A stretch of DNA of 54,509 nucleotides from Pseudomonadota bacterium (GCA_028873525.1 JAGWIM010000004.1:1-54509); one strand, 5' to 3'; positions 1-9,490 are shown, counted from the stretch's first letter. Notes: generated from the sequence alone by a model not told the origin. Numbers and translations are program-made.

Positions 1-124
1 AATTTTTTTCATTGGATTCATCCTTATATCTATGGGGTTGCAACAAAATCGCGCGCAGGCAATTTCACGCCCGGCGACATAGCATATAAAACAATTGGAT
101 GGCGTTGGCAATAGCAAACCGCAC

Positions 125-2503
125 CTAGGCTGAAAGATTGAAATCGGCATCCGTTTGTTGCCGGCGGCGCGCATGGCGTTCGCGGTAGCCCTGGACATAA
201 TCGGCCTGGATTTTATCGACGTTTTTCTTGGCGCCCAGCACGCCCGCGATGGCGCCGGATAGGCCGTTATTGCCCAGGTGCGCCGCCGCCGGGTCAAGCC
301 CGACCTGCTCGAGCGTCTCCTCCAGCCCGGCGCCCTTGAGATGCGCTTTCAGCTCGCTTTCAAGCTGCTTTTTCATCTCCTCCGGCACGCCGCCTTCCTT
401 GAAAAAACGGTCACGCACTTCGTGCACTTTGCCGACGAAGGCTTCCACCTGCCGCGGCGTCACCTCGTCGGACCAGGGCTTGAGTACGCCGATGGCGTAG
501 GTTTCAAGCAGCTCCGGATCGACGCTCCTGTTGTTGACGGCCTCCTTGATCAGCATGTCCACCATGCCCGGCGGACCGAACGGAAACAGCGTCTCATTGT
601 TGGACCACCATTTGCCGACGATGGGCAGCGCCACCTTGCGGTTGGAGGCGATGGAGAAGCGCGATCCGAGATTGGTCGAGTAGTTGGCCAGCGGCAGCAG
701 CGGCAGGCCGGAGGGATAGCCGAACAGGCCGCTGATCGCCGAGCTGTACGACCACGGCTCCGACTGTGCCATCGCCGCCTTGTCGTCCATCTCGTCCAGA
801 TATTTGGCGTTTTTGTTGCGGTCGTAGCGTTCCCTGAAGAACAGCTTGCTGCCTTGAATGACAGAGGCAGTGCCGACGATGCCAGGGACGCCCCAACGCA
901 CGATCTGCATCCACTTATCTTTCGGCAGATCGCTGTGCGGGTTGAATGGAAGGATTTTATATATCGCTTGCAATGGCTTCCACAGTTCATGTTTATGTAC
1001 CCGCGTGCCGGCGAAGGTGAAGCCGGTCATGGCCTTCATTACCTCATCGCCAAACCAGCTTCCCAGCCATAATCCGGCGGCGCAATGCACGCGGTGCATG
1101 CCGATGGCGGCGTTGAGCATGCCGGTGATGCCTTCGGCGGCGTCAAGCAGATGGCCGTCCACAAAGTTGCGTTCCCTTTTGGCATGGATGACATGCTTTC
1201 CCGCCGGTTGCTGTTGTGCAATACGCTGGCCGAAGCTGGCCGGAATGACGTCCGTCGCGCCCGCCGCCGGCGCCAGGTCGCTGACGCCGGTATCCCTGGC
1301 CGTACTGATGGCGGCGACGGTGGCGGCGCCGGTGCCGAGGAACGCTCCGGCAACCAGCTTGGCGGCGGTCGAGGATTGGGTGAGATCAGCCGGGGTGAAG
1401 GTTTTTGTGACCAATTCGGGATGGCGCAGTTCCACGCCCTTGATCATCAGTTGCTGCGCCGCCTTGATCCTATCCGTGGTATTGCGTCCGGTCAGGTCGC
1501 CGATCCAGCGCGCGAACGTGGTGACCACGCCGGCGTCGCCGATGGCGGCTTCGCGCGGGTCGATGCCGGCTTCGATCAGTCGTTTTTCGAGTTGGCCGTC
1601 CTTGAAGCAGTGCTGGAGATGTTTCCTGACGGCAGCTTCGGTCTGTCCCAGCGTGTGATGGCTGGCTTTGGCCTCGGCGACAACATGATCACGCAGCGCC
1701 AGCGTGTTGCGCTTGAAGATGTCGATCTGCTGCGGCGTCACGTCGCGGAACCAGGTTTTAAGCATTCCCTCGGCGGTGTCGGTGAAGCTTTGCGGTGTTT
1801 TCAGCCCGCGCGCGCTTCCTGCCAGATGCTCAATCATGCTGCCGATCAGCTTGGTCGGGCGGAAAGGTTCCAGTGAATGGTTGTTGATCAGCTTGGCGCG
1901 CAGCGTTTTCCCCAGCCACGGCATGACGGCGCTGCGCTCGGCGTCGAGGGTGAACTTGGTGCCCAGCGTCGAACTGTAATTAAGCCAGGAGGGAATCAGC
2001 CCGAAGCCGCTGGCCGAGCCGAACGTCGAGGCGAGGCGGGAGAACCCGTTCCATATCCGCCCCTGGTGGTACAGCGCCCGGCGTTCGGCGTCGGCCAGGG
2101 TGAAATGCCTCGCGGACGCGGTCATCTTGGCTTCGACCGGCAGGAGAAAATCTTTCTTGAAGAAAATGTCGCTGCCGATGCCGGCGCCGATGCCGCCCAA
2201 AATGCCGGGAATCATCATGTCGATGATCTTCATCCAGCGATGCTTCGGGTCGTCGGAAAAATGATCATATGCCAGAATGCCGTGCAGCGGCCGTAGTCCC
2301 GCCGGCACGTCTTCCTTGTCGATTTTCTTGCCGCCGAGCGTTGATCCGGTCAGGATGTTCATGCCCCAGCGTCCGGCGACGATGCCGGCCGTCAACCCGA
2401 CGGCGTTGTAAAGTCGGTGGCGGTTGGGCGGCACGTTGAGATACGCCGTGCTGAAATGGGCGATTTTGTAGAGAATGCCGCCGTTGCTTTGGTTTCCTGC
2501 CAT
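125..2503 (-). CDS. Large unknown protein with two homologous halves
   Basis: This 792-residue protein belongs to no family I recognise. Its N-terminal half (about residues 29-370) and C-terminal half (about 470-790) are clearly homologous: HRLYNAVGLTAG aligns with HRVHCAAGLWLG, WMKIIDMMIPGILG with WMQIVRWGVPGIVG, PSWLNYSSTLGTKF with PLANYSTNLGSRF, and TPQQIDIF with TPRQVEAF. The linker (about 370-460) contains an Ala/Gly-rich hydrophobic stretch, and each half has one or two Gly-rich hydrophobic segments that may associate with membrane. There is no signal peptide. A TTG at 2518 would add five residues, but the ATG at 2503 has an AGG about five bases upstream and is preferred. It diverges from the large gene at 2876 across an A-rich spacer. 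The frame is open and conserved between its halves, so the gene is real; the function is unknown. Confidence 0.8.
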   Translation of the reverse strand: MAGNQSNGGILYKIAHFSTAYLNVPPNRHRLYNAVGLTAGIVAGRWGMNILTGSTLGGKKIDKEDVPAGLRPLHGILAYDHFSDDPKHRWMKIIDMMIPGILGGIGAGIGSDIFFKKDFLLPVEAKMTASARHFTLADAERRALYHQGRIWNGFSRLASTFGSASGFGLIPSWLNYSSTLGTKFTLDAERSAVMPWLGKTLRAKLINNHSLEPFRPTKLIGSMIEHLAGSARGLKTPQSFTDTAEGMLKTWFRDVTPQQIDIFKRNTLALRDHVVAEAKASHHTLGQTEAAVRKHLQHCFKDGQLEKRLIEAGIDPREAAIGDAGVVTTFARWIGDLTGRNTTDRIKAAQQLMIKGVELRHPELVTKTFTPADLTQSSTAAKLVAGAFLGTGAATVAAISTARDTGVSDLAPAAGATDVIPASFGQRIAQQQPAGKHVIHAKRERNFVDGHLLDAAEGITGMLNAAIGMHRVHCAAGLWLGSWFGDEVMKAMTGFTFAGTRVHKHELWKPLQAIYKILPFNPHSDLPKDKWMQIVRWGVPGIVGTASVIQGSKLFFRERYDRNKNAKYLDEMDDKAAMAQSEPWSYSSAISGLFGYPSGLPLLPLANYSTNLGSRFSIASNRKVALPIVGKWWSNNETLFPFGPPGMVDMLIKEAVNNRSVDPELLETYAIGVLKPWSDEVTPRQVEAFVGKVHEVRDRFFKEGGVPEEMKKQLESELKAHLKGAGLEETLEQVGLDPAAAHLGNNGLSGAIAGVLGAKKNVDKIQADYVQGYRERHARRRQQTDADFNLSA

Positions 2504-2518
2504 AGCCTGTCTTTGCAA

Positions 2519-2875
2519 TAAACAGTTCGCTTCACTTTACAGGGTATCACGAAGCGGCGGGCGGCCTCAAGCGATGACGGCGCCGTGGATGCAATCTTCA
2601 CACAACTGCAACAATTCTCCGGTCGGTAAACAGGCAGAAACAGGCCGGAAAAACCCAAAAAAATAGGGAAAAAATGCCCGGAAAATGCCTGAAAAATGTG
2701 AAATAAACAGGGAAAAATAGAAAACAAATGGGCAAAAAATGCCTGAAAATAAACCATTCCGTCACAAAAGCTTCACAAAAAACCAGTCAAAAACCGGTGC
2801 AAAATAGCGGATAATGAAGAGGAAGAAATCCGTCCCGAAACCGGGCGAACGCGAACGATGGTTTAACGACGATTT
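2519..2875. other. A-rich intergenic region between two divergent large genes
   Basis: No gene is apparent in these 357 bases. Bases 2640-2800 are strongly A-rich on the plus strand and contain repeated short units of the type AAAATGCCTGAAAA (near 2682 and 2735) with a close variant near 2670. An open frame on the minus strand here gives a Phe-rich low-complexity peptide and is rejected. A GATAAT at 2810-2815 could be the -10 of the rightward gene, but no good -35 is visible. Both divergent promoters should lie in this spacer. Confidence 0.4.
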
Positions 2876-4942
2876 ATGGGTAATCAATTGTTTAGTAAAG
2901 ATAAAAAAGAAAATAAGGATGTGCCGGATCAGCCCGGCGCCCGCTTCGGCGCCTATGGCGTGTCCGCACAGCCATTTGAAATACAATGGAAAAACGCAAA
3001 AATAGATAGCGATACCGGACGCCCGTGGAAAGACAGCCGGGCCAACCGGCTTGCCATCCGCACTTTCTCGCGCGGCGTGCTGGGAGCGCTGGCGTTCGCC
3101 GGCATGGGCTGGTATGCGCGCGGCAACACCGCTACCAACAAAGGTTTCTGGCGCGGCATGGGCGAATACGACCCGCTCAAGCCCGGCAGCATGGAGTGGA
3201 AAAAACCGCTGACGGTAATCGCCAAAGTTGTCGATACGGTGATAGGAAAGCCGATTAGCTATACAATTCATGCGATTACAGGAGACGCCGCCCGCGCCGA
3301 ACGCTGGGTGCGTTTCCGGCCTTCGGCCAAGGAATTTTCCGGCGTCAATGGCCGATCGCTCGGCAGCGAGGTGGTGGGCGTCACCGCCGACTTTGCGGCG
3401 ATGAGCATTGGCGACGCGCTGGGGCGCGACCTCGTCGATCTGGCCGATCCAAACCTCAAAAAACCGTGGCGGGATGAAGAGGGGCATTTAAGCGCCGGCA
3501 AAGCGCTGAAATCAATGGCTAAAACCGGCTGGCGCTATGTCAGTTACAATGCCGGCGAAGACTGGGCGGTGGCGTTGCCATATGTATATTTCATGCGCAC
3601 CTTCAAACATGGGCTGGGCGCGATCAGCCCCGGCTTTCGTTACGACTCCGACCGCAACCTCAACGGCGGAAGCCTGAAAATAGACAGTAATTCCAACGTT
3701 ATCGGCAATTACAACAGGGTCGGCATCGTTGACCTGCAGGCGCGGTTTACCGCCTACAATATGGGCACGCTGCTCTACCGCGAATGGTATAACTGGGCGG
3801 CGGACAGATGGTGGCATAAAACGCCGACGCGGCTGTATGGCGCGCCTGACGCGCCGGTGGAAACGAAAGACCGCAGCATAGCGGGCAACGCGGCGTACCT
3901 GGCCAAGTGGGTGGCGCGCGGCGTCATCAAGGGTGGCGTCTACATGACGCCCGCCGTGCCGTTTTTCTGGATCACGCGCACGCCGCAGTCGAAATACAAG
4001 GGCATGTTCATCGATCCTGAAACCAGGGAGGTGCTGGGGTATCTCGACCCCAAAGACAGCCGCCCGCAAGCGGTACACGCCAACGAGGTCGGCACGCGTT
4101 ACGACAGCGGCAACCATGAGCAATATTTTTCGTCCCGGACAAAGGTATTCCGCAACCGCTACAGCCGGGACATTCATAACTGGGAACAGGTGCCCGGGGC
4201 TGTTCCGGCGGTTAATCCGCATAAAAACCCAAGCTTCGACGCCTATGCGAAACATTTCGGCGCCGGCGATGCCCTGCTGAACGGCATTGGCTGCTCCAGC
4301 AATTACATACGCAAGAAATTCCATCATTTTCCCAATGAGTTGAAACGTACCTTCAATTTGAAACCCGGGCAGAAAGATTTCTTTGAGAATCCCAGCACCT
4401 TCTGGGAATATAAGCGCAATTCCGACCGCTACTGGAACGCGGCCGTCTCCTACACGCCGTACTTCATGGCCAAGACCGAGTTCGCCAATATGTGGGATAC
4501 CGGCAAGACCGACCTGGCAACCGAGCGCCTGATCGACGGCGCGGCCAGCCTGAACTGGGGCGAATTCAAGGCGGGAGCCGGAGAGTTATGGGCGTCGCTG
4601 ACCGGCAAGCCTTTCGCCGATCCGGCGCGTGAAGTCGAGGCGCTGCGGCGCATTATCATCGATCCGTCTTCCGCCGACGAAGCAATCGATAAAACCGAAA
4701 AAGAGGTCGCGGCGAAAGAGGCGGAACAAAAAAGGGACAGGTTGCTCGCGCAGAAAAAAAACGCCGCTCACGTACCGGCCATAAAAACGGACGATCTGCC
4801 GTGGCATAACCGCGTCTTCAGCGGGCCGAAGCCCGACACCTTCGCCCAAACGGTCGGCGGCAAGCCGATCAGCCATTCCGAACGCGAAGAAATGCGCAAG
4901 TTACTTGAAGAAATAGAACCGCCGACGAGCAGCCGGCACTAG
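2876..4942 (+). CDS. Large unknown protein, 688 residues
   Basis: I do not recognise a family. The N terminus is charged and Lys-rich. A hydrophobic Gly/Ala segment follows at about residues 64-82 (FSRGVLGALAFAGMGWYARG), and the body is rich in aromatic residues (many WY, YW and RY pairs). The C-terminal 90 residues are charged, with a likely Glu/Lys coiled coil (about 605-630) ending in a Glu-rich tail. No catalytic signature stands out and there is no signal peptide. The gene diverges from the duplicated 792-residue protein and stands alone to its right. The start is uncertain: the ATG at 2876 has only weak ribosome-binding sequence. Base composition drops slightly in the first 100 bases and is then typical of the window. 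Confidence 0.75.
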   Translation: MGNQLFSKDKKENKDVPDQPGARFGAYGVSAQPFEIQWKNAKIDSDTGRPWKDSRANRLAIRTFSRGVLGALAFAGMGWYARGNTATNKGFWRGMGEYDPLKPGSMEWKKPLTVIAKVVDTVIGKPISYTIHAITGDAARAERWVRFRPSAKEFSGVNGRSLGSEVVGVTADFAAMSIGDALGRDLVDLADPNLKKPWRDEEGHLSAGKALKSMAKTGWRYVSYNAGEDWAVALPYVYFMRTFKHGLGAISPGFRYDSDRNLNGGSLKIDSNSNVIGNYNRVGIVDLQARFTAYNMGTLLYREWYNWAADRWWHKTPTRLYGAPDAPVETKDRSIAGNAAYLAKWVARGVIKGGVYMTPAVPFFWITRTPQSKYKGMFIDPETREVLGYLDPKDSRPQAVHANEVGTRYDSGNHEQYFSSRTKVFRNRYSRDIHNWEQVPGAVPAVNPHKNPSFDAYAKHFGAGDALLNGIGCSSNYIRKKFHHFPNELKRTFNLKPGQKDFFENPSTFWEYKRNSDRYWNAAVSYTPYFMAKTEFANMWDTGKTDLATERLIDGAASLNWGEFKAGAGELWASLTGKPFADPAREVEALRRIIIDPSSADEAIDKTEKEVAAKEAEQKRDRLLAQKKNAAHVPAIKTDDLPWHNRVFSGPKPDTFAQTVGGKPISHSEREEMRKLLEEIEPPTSSRH

Positions 4943-4972
4943 AGGATTTCGGATTAATCCTACGCCACGCCC

Positions 4973-5080
4973 CCGTCATTCCCGGAGTTTTGCTTTTGCA
5001 ACATTCCGGGGAATCGAAAATACATCCGGCTATACTGCGCCGCCGGGTCGCCTCGCCGCCATGCTTCCCGCAATGACGGC
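4973..5080. repeat. Intergenic palindromic repeat
   Basis: The ends are inverted copies: CCGTCATTCCCGG at the left and CCCGCAATGACGG at the right, about 80 bases apart, with a smaller CATTCCGGGGAATC palindrome inside. It fills the gap between two convergent genes. The GTCATTCCCG ends are typical of common bacterial intergenic repeats, and similar ends occur at 9491 and 44444. Confidence 0.6.
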
Positions 5081-5082
5081 CG

Positions 5083-6477
5083 CTACCCCGGCCCCAGCAT
5101 GGTTTCGGGCTTGACCCACTGGTCGAATTGCTCGCTGGTGAGTAATCCCAGCGCAATGCCCGCTGCTTTGAGCGACGTGCCTTCCTTGTGGGCTTTTTTG
5201 GCGATTTTGGCGGCGTTGTCATAGCCGATGTGCGGGTTAAGCGCCGTCACCAGCATCAGCGATTCGTTGAGAAGTTTATCGATGCGTTCTTTGTTGGCCT
5301 TGATGCCCACCACGCAATTATCGGTGAAGCTCATACAGGCGTCGGCGAGCAGGCGGATGGATTGCAATACATTGTATATAATGACCGGCTTAAATACATT
5401 CAGCTCGAAATGGCCGTTGCTGCCGGCGATGGACACCGTGACGTTATTGCCCATCACCTGCGCAGAGACCATCGTCATGGCTTCGCACTGCGTCGGGTTG
5501 ACTTTGCCTGGCATGATGCTGGAGCCGGGTTCGTTTTCGGGCAGCGAGATTTCGCCGAAGCCGCAGCGCGGGCCGCTTCCCAGCAGCCTTATGTCGTTGG
5601 CGATTTTCATCAGGCTGACGGCGCAGGTATTGAGCGCGCCGGAGGCATCGACCAGCGCGTCATGCGCCGCCAGCGCCGAAAACTTATTGGGTGCGGTGAT
5701 GAAGGGCAGCCTGGTTATTTTCGCAACTTCCTTGGCGAACGCTTCGGCGAATCCTTTTTTGGCGTTGAGGCCGGTGCCGACCGCCGTGCCGCCCTGCGCT
5801 AACTCCAGCAAGCCATGGAGCACGCCTTTCTCGCCTAAGCGCATGATATTATCCTGGATCATCTGCACATAGCCGGAAAATTCCTGGCCGAGGGTCAGCG
5901 GCGTCGCGTCCTGCAGATGCGTGCGGCCGATTTTGATGATGGAATTGAAGTCGTGCGCTTTTTTGTCGAGCGCTTTGTGCAGATGGTGCAGCGCCGGGAT
6001 GAGATGATTGTGGATTTCGTACGCGGCGGCGATGTGCATGGCGGTGGGGAAAGAGTCGTTGCTGCTTTGTCCCATGTTGACATGGTCGTTGGGATGCACC
6101 GGTTTCTTGCTGCCCATGACGCCGCCCGCCAGCTCGATGGAGCGGTTGGAGATGACTTCGTTGACGTTCATGTTGGTCTGCGTGCCGCTGCCGGTCTGCC
6201 AGACGACCAGCGGGAAATTGCCGTCGAGCTTGCCGTCGATGACTTCCGAGGCGGCGGCAACGATTTTTTCGCCGACGGCTTTGTCCAGAACGCCAAGCGA
6301 CATGTTCACCTTGGCCGCGGCGAGTTTCAGGATGCCAAACGCGGTGATGAGCGGTTTTGGCATCGTTTCGCCGCCGATTTTGAAATTCTGCAAGCTGCGC
6401 TGCGTCTGCGCCCCCCAGTATTTATCGGCCGGGACGTCGATATTGCCAAAAGAGTCGGATTCGGTGCGGTGGGCCAT
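5083..6477 (-). CDS. fumC: Class II fumarate hydratase
   Basis: This enzyme interconverts fumarate and L-malate in the TCA cycle, as a soluble homotetramer of the iron-independent class. The length of 464 residues is normal. The superfamily signature [15 protein letters not shown] lies near residue 318, the substrate-binding [14 protein letters not shown] near 128-141, and [10 protein letters not shown] carries the catalytic-base His region near 185-195. The start ATG follows AGGGAG six bases upstream. It is monocistronic, diverging from a small membrane-protein gene and converging with the unknown gene on the left. Nothing is missing from the active site. Confidence 0.97.
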   Translation of the reverse strand: MAHRTESDSFGNIDVPADKYWGAQTQRSLQNFKIGGETMPKPLITAFGILKLAAAKVNMSLGVLDKAVGEKIVAAASEVIDGKLDGNFPLVVWQTGSGTQTNMNVNEVISNRSIELAGGVMGSKKPVHPNDHVNMGQSSNDSFPTAMHIAAAYEIHNHLIPALHHLHKALDKKAHDFNSIIKIGRTHLQDATPLTLGQEFSGYVQMIQDNIMRLGEKGVLHGLLELAQGGTAVGTGLNAKKGFAEAFAKEVAKITRLPFITAPNKFSALAAHDALVDASGALNTCAVSLMKIANDIRLLGSGPRCGFGEISLPENEPGSSIMPGKVNPTQCEAMTMVSAQVMGNNVTVSIAGSNGHFELNVFKPVIIYNVLQSIRLLADACMSFTDNCVVGIKANKERIDKLLNESLMLVTALNPHIGYDNAAKIAKKAHKEGTSLKAAGIALGLLTSEQFDQWVKPETMLGPG

Positions 6478-6516
6478 GCTATCTCCCTATAATCTTAACG
6501 AAATTGTCATATTTAC

Positions 6517-6537
6517 AGCCTATGGATAGGCTATAAT
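6517..6537 (+). promoter_or_regulatory. Palindrome overlapping a consensus -10 box
   Basis: A perfect inverted repeat AGCCTAT-GG-ATAGGCT (6517-6532) runs directly into TATAAT at 6532-6537, which is placed correctly for the gene starting at 6575. A TTGTCA at 6504 is too far upstream (22-base gap), so the -35 is unclear and the promoter may depend on a regulator bound at the palindrome. It could also act on the divergent fumC. Confidence 0.4.
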
Positions 6538-6574
6538 AGGATGATGGCTATATGTAAAGCGGATGGAGATATTT

Positions 6575-6952
6575 ATGGTGGATGATCCGAGAATTAAGCG
6601 GCTTACAGAAGTTGAGCGAGAGAAAGTCATAATTGGTCCGTGGAGAGGTGCTGGCATTGTTGCCGCAGGAGGGGCTATCTTGGCAGCTATACTGGGTGGT
6701 GCAGCAGTCATAGGTGTGCCCGGGCTGCTTTTATTCGGCGCAGCCGGTGTTGCAATGGCATACTATGGGCACAGTAAGTTCAATGCGCTGACACAAGAAA
6801 GCCTTGAGTTGCAAAAGTCTATTATGCAATCCACCGGCAATAAATCATCTGAACGTGCGGTGTCTCAAGACATAGAACAACCATCCATGTCGTTTGCAGC
6901 GCGATCACCGGAAGCTTCCCGAACTTCCGGGAAAGATTCCAGAGGCCGCTAA
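6575..6952 (+). CDS. Small membrane protein with Gly-rich hairpin
   Basis: This is a 125-residue protein of unknown function. After a charged N terminus it has a Gly/Ala-rich hydrophobic stretch at about residues 19-60 long enough for two membrane helices (GAGIVAAGGAILAAILGG, then a second hydrophobic part ending in MAYYG). A polar, Ser-rich tail of about 60 residues with a possible short coiled coil follows. The start at 6575 is favoured over the in-frame ATG at 6563 because GGAG at 6565-6568 sits six bases before it. The stop codon overlaps that of the convergent purK by four bases. No domain assignment is justified. Confidence 0.65.
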   Translation: MVDDPRIKRLTEVEREKVIIGPWRGAGIVAAGGAILAAILGGAAVIGVPGLLLFGAAGVAMAYYGHSKFNALTQESLELQKSIMQSTGNKSSERAVSQDIEQPSMSFAARSPEASRTSGKDSRGR

Positions 6953-7986
6953 TCCCGCGGCGACAAAATCGTCACATGCCCCATCTTGCGGCCGGGACGT
7001 GATTCTTTTTTCCCGTACATATGGATATGCGCGCCGGGTTTTTTCCAGCTCTCTAAATGATTCACCTCGTCGCCGATGAGGTTAGTCATCACCACTTTTT
7101 CGGCCGTGCGTTTTGGGGCGATGAGCTTCATGCCGGTGACGGCGCGGATGGCCTGCTCGAACTGGCTGACGTTGCAGCCGTCCAGCGTCCAGTGCCCGGA
7201 ATTATGCGGGCGGGGGGCCATTTCATTCATCAGCACATGGCCGTCCCTGGTGATGAACATCTCCACGGCCAGTAACCCCGCCACTTCCAGCGCATTGGCA
7301 AGCGTGGTGGCGGTATGAATGGCCTTTGCCGCAATTTCGGCGCTGATATTGGCCGGCGCCGTGGTGGTGTGGAGGATATGGTTCCTGTGCATATTTTCCA
7401 CCGGCTCGAAACACTGGATTTCACCGCCTGTGCCTCGCGCGACGATGACGGAGATTTCCTTGTCGAACTGAACGAAGCCTTCGTAGATGTAATCGCCCGG
7501 CGGTAATGGCGGTGCATCGGCAGGCGTTGCGACTTTCCACTGTCCCTTGCCATCATAGCCCAGCGTGCAGGTTTTGAGGATGCCCGGCACGCCGACGGTT
7601 TCCATGGCGCGCCGTAGCTCTTCGGGCGAACGCACCGCTGCAAAAGGCGCGGTTTCAATGCCCAGCGAGTTTGCCAGCGTTTTTTCGCGCACGCGGTGTT
7701 GCGAGATTTCGAGCGCTGCGGGAGAAGGGTAAATCGGCGTCGCAAGTTTTTTCAGCGGCGCCACCGGCACGTTTTCAAATTCCAGCGTGATGACATCCAC
7801 CGACGCGGCGAATTTTTGCAGCGCCTTGATGTCTTCGTAATCCGCTTGAGTGAAATGCGTGGCGGCGGCGGCGGCAACCGGGTCGGCGTCGGGGGCGAAA
7901 ACATGCGTCTTAAAGCCCAGCTCCGCAGCAGCCTCGGCCAGCATTTTGCCTAACTGCCCCGCGCCTAAAATGCCGATGGTAGTCAT
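6949..7986 (-). CDS. purK: 5-(Carboxyamino)imidazole ribonucleotide synthase
   Basis: PurK uses ATP and bicarbonate to carboxylate AIR to N5-CAIR in purine biosynthesis; PurE then moves the carboxyl group. The 345-residue length is typical. The N-terminal fold begins TIGILGAGQLGKMLAEAA, the ATP-grasp domain follows, and the conserved NEMAPRPHNSGHWT lies near residues 255-268. It begins three bases after the purE stop, so the two genes form a purEK operon reading leftward. The 3' end overlaps the convergent small membrane-protein gene by four bases. Confidence 0.97.
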   Translation of the reverse strand: MTTIGILGAGQLGKMLAEAAAELGFKTHVFAPDADPVAAAAATHFTQADYEDIKALQKFAASVDVITLEFENVPVAPLKKLATPIYPSPAALEISQHRVREKTLANSLGIETAPFAAVRSPEELRRAMETVGVPGILKTCTLGYDGKGQWKVATPADAPPLPPGDYIYEGFVQFDKEISVIVARGTGGEIQCFEPVENMHRNHILHTTTAPANISAEIAAKAIHTATTLANALEVAGLLAVEMFITRDGHVLMNEMAPRPHNSGHWTLDGCNVSQFEQAIRAVTGMKLIAPKRTAEKVVMTNLIGDEVNHLESWKKPGAHIHMYGKKESRPGRKMGHVTILSPRD

Positions 7987-7989
7987 ACG

Positions 7990-8487
7990 TTAGGGCTTTT
8001 CGGCGACGCCCGCCGTCTGCGCATCGCGCCATGCCCCCAGTTTTTTTGCCAGCTTCTTATCTTCCAGCGCCAGAATGGCGGCGGCGAGCAGCCCGGCATT
8101 GGCGGCGCCCGCCTTGCCGATGGCCAGCGTCCCGACCGGCACGCCGCACGGCATCTGCGCGATGGACAGCAGGCTGTCGAGGCCATTGAGCGCCTTGCTT
8201 TCGACCGGCACGCCGAGGACGGGCAAGGGAGTCATCGAGGCCGCCATGCCGGGCAGGTGCGCCGCCCCCCCCGCGCCGGCGATGATAATTTTCACGCCGT
8301 TTCCGGAGGCGGATTTGGCAAAATCATATAAACGCGCAGGGGTGCGGTGCGCCGAGATGACGCGCGCGTCATACGCAACGCCCAGCGCATCCAGCATATT
8401 CGCGGCGTGCCGCATGGTCTCCCAGTCGGAGGCGCTACCCATGATAATGGCGACAGGCGCCGATTTTCTGCTTGTTTTCTTGGCCAT
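7990..8487 (-). CDS. purE: N5-CAIR mutase, PurE catalytic subunit
   Basis: PurE converts N5-CAIR, the PurK product, to CAIR in purine biosynthesis. The 165-residue protein has the N-terminal GSASDW nucleotide-binding motif, the catalytic ISAHRTP motif and the [14 protein letters not shown] loop expected of class I PurE. It is first in the purEK operon. An in-frame GTG at 8499 would add four residues; neither start has a strong Shine-Dalgarno sequence, and the ATG was chosen. The AT-rich spacer to the right probably holds its promoter. Confidence 0.96.
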   Translation of the reverse strand: MAKKTSRKSAPVAIIMGSASDWETMRHAANMLDALGVAYDARVISAHRTPARLYDFAKSASGNGVKIIIAGAGGAAHLPGMAASMTPLPVLGVPVESKALNGLDSLLSIAQMPCGVPVGTLAIGKAGAANAGLLAAAILALEDKKLAKKLGAWRDAQTAGVAEKP

Positions 8488-8499
8488 AGGGGCAGGCAC

Positions 8500-8783
8500 G
8501 TTACAGGATTCATCCGAAAAGTCAAAATCGCCGTTGCCGCGTCGCCCACCGGCTTTGTCACGATGAATATTATTAATGAATTGATTAATTTTATTACATA
8601 TATATTAATAAATACAGGGATATTAGGGGGCGGAATCGGTTGCATATTTTTACAATGCCGCCGATATATCCTAACGATTATACTTTTATCTTGGAAAGTT
8701 TAATGCTATGCACGAGGCAGGTGGCGCTGGACGCGCCGTAACGGCGGCGCGGATTTTCCGTCGGCTCGCCACACGGAGAATAA
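8500..8783. other. Divergent spacer with AT-rich core
   Basis: This is the gap between purE and the GGDEF gene. Bases 8560-8640 are very AT-rich, with several TTAAT and ATTAAT motifs, and contrast with their surroundings. I see no gene and cannot pick convincing -35/-10 pairs. It should contain promoters for both directions. Confidence 0.4.
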
Positions 8784-9485
8784 ATGAAATCGGAGACGGT
8801 AAAAGAATTGACGTCCGATCCGGTCGAGGCGCCGGCCAGAAAAAACAGGGCGTCGGATCGCCTGCCCATGCTCGGCATCCCGCCGGAGGACATGACGCCG
8901 GCGGTGAGCCTTGCCGTCACCGCCCTGCTGGAAAAGCTCGACGACCTCAGCCGCGACCTCTCGCGCACGCGGGAGAGCCTGTCGGAAATCGAGCGGCTGG
9001 TCGATGTCGATTGCGTTGCCCCCATCCCTAACCGCCGCGCCTTCATGCGCCGCCTTTCCTGGGCGATTACCATGCACGAGCGCTACGGTCATCCCTCGAC
9101 CATCCTTTATTTCGACATCAACGACTTCAAGGAAATCAACGACCGGTATGGCCATGCCGCCGGTGATCTCGCCATCCGCCATATTTCCCATTTACTTTCC
9201 ACCGCCATGCGCGAGTCGGATTTCCTGGCGCGCATCGGCGGCGACGAGTTCGCCGTCATCATGTATTACGCCAGCGAGGAGGCGGCCAGGAAACGTGGCG
9301 CCAAAATCGCCGAGAAGCTGCACGACACGCCGTTCGTCTATAATGGCCAGCGCCTGAGCGTTACCACTGCCTACGGCTATTACTCGATCAAAAGCGGCGA
9401 GGACGCCGAAACGGCGCTGGCGAGCGCCGATATGTCGATGTATGTCGACAAGCGCCGCATGAAAGCCGGTGCGGCGGGGGAGTAA
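8784..9485 (+). CDS. GGDEF diguanylate cyclase
   Basis: This 233-residue soluble protein should make cyclic di-GMP from two GTP. The GGDEF domain fills about residues 65-225, with an intact GGDEF active-site motif (IGGDEFAV) and RESD exactly five residues before it, which matches the RxxD inhibitory I-site. The usual start of the domain (D-x-LTGLPNRR) is altered to DCVAPIPNRRAF. About 65 N-terminal residues form a charged, probably coiled-coil segment with no sensor domain or membrane helix, so its input is unknown. The start ATG has GGAGA five bases upstream. The gene stands alone. Confidence 0.93.
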   Translation: MKSETVKELTSDPVEAPARKNRASDRLPMLGIPPEDMTPAVSLAVTALLEKLDDLSRDLSRTRESLSEIERLVDVDCVAPIPNRRAFMRRLSWAITMHERYGHPSTILYFDINDFKEINDRYGHAAGDLAIRHISHLLSTAMRESDFLARIGGDEFAVIMYYASEEAARKRGAKIAEKLHDTPFVYNGQRLSVTTAYGYYSIKSGEDAETALASADMSMYVDKRRMKAGAAGE

Positions 9486-9490
9486 TGCTT

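Noticed and set aside
278-1876. Long rightward open frames of over 260 codons
   Set aside because: They are antisense to the 792-residue gene, show unnatural Arg/Pro-rich composition and lack ribosome sites, while the sense frame has internal homology.
2392-2757. Phe-rich 121-codon leftward frame
   Set aside because: It is low-complexity translation of the A-rich spacer and overlaps the start of the 792-residue gene.
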